Assembly: GCF_963855985.1 (NCBI RefSeq)
Contig: NC_087092.1
Coordinates: 10,292,001 to 10,356,000 of the forward strand
DNA from: Ostrinia nubilalis
Taxonomy: Eukaryota > Arthropoda > Insecta > Lepidoptera > Crambidae
Length of the DNA: 64,000 nt
Direction: 5' to 3'
Positions 59,355 to 64,000 of this stretch are shown here, one piece after another (the stretch's first letter is position 1; each line of letters opens with the position of its first letter). The translations under genes were made by a program, and so were the position numbers. The notes below the pieces were generated by a model. It was not told where the DNA came from. It made no database searches and saw only the letters and a program-made list of their open reading frames with translations.

Positions 59355-60514
59355 TTTTACAAAAAAAAAAATAACAGTAGAAGTAATTAGTAACTGTCAA
59401 CTATGTAATTATATTGCTAGTTGAAAGCCTAATATAGGCATTATTTTTGATAAACATATGCGGTACGCAGATCGCCATAATTAAAAAGTAAATGCGTGAT
59501 AGTAGTTAATAACGTATAATAATAAAAAGGTTTTCATACATAAGCATTTTGTGAAATCAGTTTCGAGCCTTGCCCCTAACGATTTAAAGTATCGATATCT
59601 TGTCGATTCCATTTTATCTTTGTTCTCTCACTAGCGTTTTCAAAGTGTGCGTCACGTCACGCGGCCATTGATTGGCCATAAGGCATGCCTTCTGACCAAT
59701 CAGGGGCCGTTCAAGTATTACGTAAGCAGATTTCTTACCATTTTTTACCCCCCCGCCCCCCTTGTCATCAAAAGTAAGCAAAGCACTTACCCCCTCCCCC
59801 TATGCTTACGTAAACATTTTTAGTTATAAATGTTTTTTATATTGTCATTTTTAAAATAGGAAAATTCATGAAAATATTAGGTTTAACTGATACACATAGA
59901 GTAAGAGACAAAAAAATATAATCAGAAATAAAGAACATAACAAACATAATTGCATCAATTTATGCATCAACCATAGCATCAACATAAACACAAATGATAA
60001 CTTTCAATGCTTACAATACGTTTAGTATCCAAACAAAACAGGCGCGCGGGAGGCCGGCCTCGCGTATATGCGGACTACGACTCTCAAATTTCAATGGGCA
60101 GTGTCGGCACGAGAGTTAATTATTAGACAAGTGAATAGCGCACGGTAATTTCCCTAATGTGCGGTAATTCCCCTAATCAGTTCTCAAAGCGAGTGCCTAC
60201 GCATATGTATTATTTGCGGGAATCCCCGAAAAAACGTAAATAACTAACAATGACGTAATCATCATCTAGACCCCCCTACCCCCATGTCATCCAAAATAAG
60301 CAAAACAGAGACCCCCCCACCCCCCCTTGGTGCTTACGTAATACTTGAACGGCCCCTCACAGCACTTTTAAGCCGGTTGCACATGTTGTCGTAGACGCTT
60401 TGTTTTTACACAGTTGAATGTGTGTGTGGGAGCTGTGGTGGGGGAAATGTGGGGACACTGGTTCTCGTTGTAGTTACGCGCGACTTCATATCTATTCTCT
60501 TTCTATGATCTGAG
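59355..60514. repeat. Direct duplication, copy A
   Basis: Copy A matches copy B (60881-62123) over about 500 bp once later insertions are removed. It runs from 'ttttacaaaaaaa' through 'gcggtacgcagatcgcc', CCAAT-box sequence ('ggccattgattggcc', 'accaatca'), 'aagccggttgcacatg' and 'ctgtggtggggg' to 'tctatgatctgag'. Differences are scattered substitutions and small indels, such as 'ctctcagt' missing from A. Copy A is interrupted by the 654-bp element and lacks the THAP-exon segment. Confidence 0.9.
59703..60356. mobile_element. 654-bp DNA transposon with TCA target duplication
   Basis: Exact ends 'ggggccgttcaagtattacg' continuing 'taagca' on both sides (26 bp) are flanked by TCA (59700-59702 and 60357-60359). 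Copy B of the surrounding duplication has an uninterrupted 'ccaatcacagcac' with one TCA (61232-61234), a natural empty site that fixes the boundaries. C-rich tracts ('acccccccgcccccc', 'accccccccaccccccc'-like) lie near both ends. No transposase is encoded. A 3-bp duplication fits PIF/Harbinger or CACTA-like groups, but the termini are not decisive. Confidence 0.9.
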
Positions 60515-60589
60515 GAAAATACACAGTACGGCCGCATGTGCTGGTCGTAACATAGTGCCGTGCTCGTGTTCTAATGCGGTTTCCTATTA

Positions 60590-60790
60590 TCGATAAATAA
60601 TAAATAAATAAATATAAATAAATATCCTTAGACATTTTACACTGCGCTTCTAGTCCCAAACTAAGCAAAGCTTGTACTATGGGTACTAGACATGTTCTAT
60701 GTTCATGCACACAAATGTTTGTACTGTGCGGGAATCGAACCCGCTACCTCCGGAATAGTAGTCCGTTTCGAACCACTACACCAAACGTAA
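60590..60790 (-). repeat. tRNA-derived SINE
   Basis: On the minus strand an A box 'tggtgtagtgg' (60773-60783) and a perfect B box 'ggttcgattcc' (60731-60741) are spaced as in a tRNA. They are followed by a non-tRNA body ('gctttgcttagtttggg') and an A/T-rich tail of 'ttta' units (60590-60625). This is an insect SINE with an apparently intact polymerase III promoter, located between the duplicated copies. Confidence 0.85.
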
Positions 60791-61159
60791 GTAGAAGAAG
60801 AAACCAAATAGAAGTAAATTATAATTTTCTATTTTGTAATAAAAAAATAAAAAAATGATGTGTTACTTGCGATTATAAGATTTTACAAAAAAAATAATAA
60901 CAGTAGAAGTAATTAGTAACTGTCAACTATGTAATTACTATAAGAGCTAGTTGAAAGCCTAATATAGGCATTATTTTTGATAAACTATGCGGTACGCAGA
61001 TCGCCATAATTAAAAAGTAAATGCGTGATAGTAGTTAATAATAACGTATAATAATAAAAAGGTTTTCATACATAAGCATTTTGTGAAACCAGTTTCGAGC
61101 CTTGCCCCTAGCGATTTAAAGTATCGATATCTTGTCGACTCCATTTTATCTTAGTTCTC

Positions 61160-61250
61160 TCACTAGCGTTTTCAAAGTGTGCGTCACGTCACGCGGCCAT
61201 TGATTGGCCATAAGGCACGCCTTCTGGCCAATCACAGCACTTTTAAGCCG
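61160..61250 (+). promoter_or_regulatory. CCAAT-box cluster upstream of the THAP exon
   Basis: 'gtcacgtcacgcggccattg' followed by 'attggccataaggc' and 'ggccaatcacagc' holds CCAAT or ATTGG cores in both orientations and two CACGTCA-like (CRE-type) words. It lies about 160-240 bp upstream of the initiator. The same cluster is present in copy A, where the transposon split one CCAAT box. Confidence 0.45.
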
Positions 61251-61402
61251 GTTGCACATGTTGTCGTAGACTCTCAGTCGCTTTGTTTTTACACAGTTGA
61301 ATGTGTGTGTGGGAGCTGTGGTGGGGGCAGGCCTGGCTCACTCCGTGCGGCGGTACATCCGATAATTACCTACAGCGAAGCGCCCCGCCGGCGGGTATTT
61401 TA

Positions 61403-61436
61403 TCAGTCGAGTGTCACGCGCGCGCCCGTCAGGACG
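61403..61436 (+). promoter_or_regulatory. Initiator plus DPE core promoter
   Basis: 'tcagtc' (61403-61408) fits the arthropod initiator, with A+1 at 61405. 'ggacg' at 61432-61436 lies exactly at +28 to +32 and fits the DPE consensus RGWYV. The surroundings are GC-rich ('gccccgccggcggg', 'gcgcgcgcccg') and TATA-less. The predicted 5' leader to the ATG at 61486 is 81 bases. Confidence 0.6.
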
Positions 61437-61485
61437 CTGGCGTGAGTTGTAGTACCTAATTCTATGATCGAAGTATTATTTAAAA

Positions 61486-61594
61486 ATGGACATAAAGAGA
61501 AAGAAATATTGTGCGGCGTTCGGGTGTTTAAATTCGAAAAGAAATCTACCGGATTTATCTTTTTTTCGCTTCCCAAAGATGCTGAAAGGTATGT
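61486..61594 (+). pseudogene. THAP zinc-finger first exon, probably frameshifted
   Basis: The ATG opens MDIKRKKYCAAFGCLNSKRN, then LPDLSFFRFPK. This is the start of a THAP (C2CH) DNA-binding domain: first cysteine pair C-x4-C, then the LSFFRFP motif. In THAP proteins FRFPKD.ER usually follows. Here that reading (PKDAER) is present one base out of frame, while the straight frame reads FPKMLKG and stops soon after. A one-base loss before 'cccaaagatgctgaaag' explains this. 'ctgaaag|gtatgt' is a good splice donor, so the rest of the domain (second C and H) would lie downstream, beyond what I could identify. THAP domains occur in host regulators and in P-element-type transposases. It may be a pseudogene, or a live exon with a sequencing error. 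Confidence 0.6.
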
Positions 61595-62123
61595 TGGCCA
61601 TGTAGGTAATCAATAATAAAATTCTTAGGATACCTAGTATAGGATTCTTCTTTTTTCTGTAATAGTATGTTTAATTTATCTGTCTTATGTTAAAATAGGT
61701 ATGAATGAAGACATTGTAATAAAACAAGATTTTTTAATCCTAATTAGGTATATTTGAAATGTTATTTTTACAAAGGTAAAATAACAGTAATACTTACTTA
61801 CCTACATACGTACCTCATTACAAATAAGTAGATTAATTATTTTTTCACTAGACAGCAACCCTAACAGCGTAAGAAGAGTTCAGAGGCACGCGATAGAAAG
61901 AGACAAAACTTGAAGGTGAATAAAATTGTAGGTACGTAGTGCTGTGCGAGCTGAATTCCACTGTATCGCGTCGTAGCAAGACTTGCATTTATTTAAATCG
62001 TCTTGCGGAGTAATCCTTCTGTACCTGTACTATTACTTATTCTGTGGTGGGGGAAATGTGGGGACACTGGTTCTCGTTGTAGTTACGCGCGACTTCATAT
62101 CTATTCTCTTTCTATGATCTGAG

Positions 62124-63696
62124 CCACGAGCTCAGATCATAGAAAGATAAGTGCGACATTATGTCTGTGGCTGTGACATCACACAAAAAATCCTTCGAAG
62201 TAAGGAACCGTCTGCAAAAGATAGATTTTTTTGTTTCAGGTGTCTACTCGTGACCTGGGACATAACATGTTCGAATTCATAGAACTACTTTTCATTTGAT
62301 TGTTTTACCTTTAGTTGATTGTAGGTAGACCTTTTTCCAACTAACCTGCCCAAAAATCCATGCCTATTGAATTCTGCACATAGGTATCATCCGACACATT
62401 GACTGCCGTAAAAAGCCCTGAGACACCCGTTAAGTATTAAAATCTACTAAACTTGACACAAAATCAATTGAATAATACTTATTTTAAAATTATCTTAGTT
62501 AAAATGTAAATTTTAAATAGCACGCCTCCTTAAAATTTTATGACAACAAGCCGAAGCTAAATTGAAATTGATATTATAAAGTTGAAAAGTTCAACTCTTG
62601 TAAATTATTGGAGGTCAAGAGAAATACTCGAGTATATATCGAACCAGGCACTGGAGTTGACATTTTGTCGTGAAAATCTTTAGTCATTGTGTTTCATACA
62701 GGTCTTTGTAAGCATTTTCTGATTGAAATTATTGACGTTGAATATTTCGATGCCTTTAGTGGAGTGAAGAAGTTTTCTTTACTGTTTGTCTAAAAACATT
62801 TCAAATAAAAAAGGAAATCTCCGAACAATGCGTTTTAGAAAAACAAAAGACTTTTTCTGGAGTTAAGACTAATTAATATTTAATCCTAATACTATGATGG
62901 TAAAATAAAACTGCTTCATCACAGGTTGGGTAGAATTTAGACCATATTGACAAGGCACAGACATTACACTTCAGTTTCGTTTATTGATTATTGCTTTAAA
63001 ATCTTGGAATAGCCTAAAAACTTTCCAAGATGAAAGTACGTATAAGTTTTAATGACTAATAGGTATAACGTAATTTATTATAGTCTATGAATAGATCGAG
63101 AATTTTAATTGAATTCTTTACATTTACTTAGTCATTAAAGAACAAATTGAGAAGGAAGGTAAACAGCCAGTTCGTGGAATTGCTTGTAGTGAAGATTCTT
63201 ACTACAATATAATAGTTGCCTATTTTTTATTTCCTTTCAAGATTTTCAACACAAGTAAATTGAAAATGGAAAAAAATAATTACGTTCTACATGATTGAAT
63301 TTCTGTTTAAATATTCGGAAAAGTCTATAATATTGTAAGCTGAGATTAGTATAAGAGCAATAATGAGGTTTATTTAGGTTTATTTTTTTGGCCAGACGTG
63401 CTTTTATACGCATGACGCAAAGATTCGATTGGTTCCAAAATAGCGCGTCTACTTACCTCGATTTTAATCAACAGTGGTGTTGTTTGTCCCGACCCATTGA
63501 CAGGACTCATTACACAGACCAGCTCGGATCACTCGGCCACAAAATAGAGAGGAGCAGAAGACAATCTACATAAAAAGTGCGCACAAATAGACAACGCTCA
63601 TGGACACGATATCGCCAATAATCGCAAACCAGTCTAAACCACTGCGAGCGCGAATTCCGCCCGCTTGAGACGCGTCTGTGTGCGTATATATGCAAA
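62124..63696. other. Non-coding DNA
   Basis: Apart from the inverted 17-bp repeat at 62107-62147, this is AT-rich with no supported exon for the second half of the THAP domain. From about 63385 the composition is richer in GC, consistent with a promoter or 5' leader for the exon that follows. Confidence 0.4.
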
Positions 63697-63762
63697 ATGA
63701 AGTACATTCAGGTGATTTTCTTCTGTTACTATCTATTTTGTGGCTCGGCCATCCGATACTGA
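63697..63762 (+). CDS. Candidate first exon encoding a signal peptide
   Basis: An ATG in excellent insect context ('gcaaaatgaag') opens MKYIQVIFFCYYLFCGSAIRY followed by TGA. The peptide has a lysine near the N-terminus, a hydrophobic core (VIFFCYYLF) and a small-residue cleavage site (CGSA|I), the pattern of a secretory signal. By itself it would be only 21 residues. A splice donor inside the frame, 'attcag|gtgatt' after codon 5, would remove the stop and split the signal region, as in many insect cuticle and secreted protein genes whose first coding exon is only a few codons long. The next exon would be beyond the window. It could also be an upstream ORF or chance. Confidence 0.35.
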   Translation: MKYIQVIFFCYYLFCGSAIRY

Positions 63763-64000
63763 GTAAATATCTTGTTTTGGCTCAGTTCTAATTTAGTTGA
63801 TTAAGTGCGCACAAAGTCTACAGGCCTTATCTTAATTGAAAGGCTTAACTTTTATGGAGGCATCTACTATAAAGCTCTGGAAATGAAGAAAAGATAATGA
63901 TTGTACACGTGCACCGAATAGATAGATAGTACCTACTGTTGGCAGCAAATATAAATTATGATGTCCAACGTATGTATGAAGAAATTGTAATGTGTATCAC

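Larger units (their letters stand above)
60881..62123. repeat. Direct duplication, copy B, with 714-bp extra segment
   Basis: Copy B matches copy A at 60881-61327 and again at 62042-62123. Between these lies 61328-62041, absent from A and bounded by the direct repeat 'ctgtggtggggg' (61316-61327 and 62042-62053). The end of B is followed by its own inverted copy: 'tctttctatgatctgag' at 62107-62123 and its complement at 62131-62147. Confidence 0.85.

Noticed and set aside
61179..61445. 88-codon plus-strand open frame in GC-rich sequence
   Set aside because: It coincides with the CCAAT-box region and core promoter upstream of the THAP ATG and has no domain; GC-richness explains the open frame.

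Overview
This window looks like intergenic or intronic nuclear DNA from a moth or butterfly (ditrysian Lepidoptera). It is AT-rich and is dominated by short DNA transposons and fragments of retrotransposons. Several repeat types seen here are, to my knowledge, characteristic of Lepidoptera: interspersed repeats that begin near 'ctagcggccgcccgcg', LINE 3' ends reading 'cagcagtggacg...ggctgatgatg', 'gggttgcacca' Harbinger-type MITEs, and many short 'taggtacctac' motifs. I see no bacterial operons, rRNA, CRISPR array or intact tRNA. No long host gene is visible. The taxonomic call rests on recognising repeats, not on a database search.

Host-gene candidates are few. A 226-codon intronless ORF lies on the minus strand at 17.7-18.4 kb and its function is unknown. 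A probable THAP zinc-finger first exon lies at 61.49 kb, with an initiator, a DPE and a GT splice donor, but its frame appears broken. A possible signal-peptide exon starts at 63.70 kb, with the rest of the gene outside the window. A 68-bp candidate exon lies on the minus strand at 13.75 kb between a strong acceptor and a strong donor. The rest of the host DNA is non-coding as far as I can see.

Mobile DNA, left to right: a 2.35-kb foldback element with about 840-bp arms and a 9-bp target duplication (5.70-8.08 kb); nested MITEs and a hAT MITE (14.3-15.04 kb); a cluster at 22.66-23.87 kb with two PIF/Harbinger-type copies, one of which still carries degraded nuclease sequence and a 48-bp LINE scrap; a 1.44-kb element carrying dispersed AATAAGGCCT motifs (30.0-31.4 kb); a 5'-truncated RTE-like LINE (33.4-34.7 kb); a hAT MITE with a perfect 8-bp duplication (36.66-36.95 kb); a polyadenylated retrocopy of unknown origin (40.70-41.10 kb); a 2.46-kb TIR-bounded element (42.75-45.21 kb); a degenerate mariner-like element with another repeat nested in it (45.50-47.01 kb); nested palindromic MITEs (47.95-48.45 kb); a 1.09-kb element with dispersed GTAAGATGATCCC motifs (50.38-51.48 kb); a 529-bp palindromic element (53.65-54.18 kb); and a second 5'-truncated LINE with an open RT reading frame and a 13-bp target duplication (56.94-58.60 kb).

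The right end (59.36-62.12 kb) is a diverged direct duplication of about 0.5 kb of CCAAT-box-containing sequence. Copy A was later interrupted by a 654-bp TIR element, and copy B preserves the empty site. Copy B alone holds a 714-bp segment with a promoter and the THAP exon, bounded by 12-bp direct repeats. A tRNA-derived SINE lies between the copies. The order of insertions can be read from nesting and target duplications, so the window is most informative as a record of transposition. Both LINE reading frames run on into host flank by chance, which would mislead automatic annotation.
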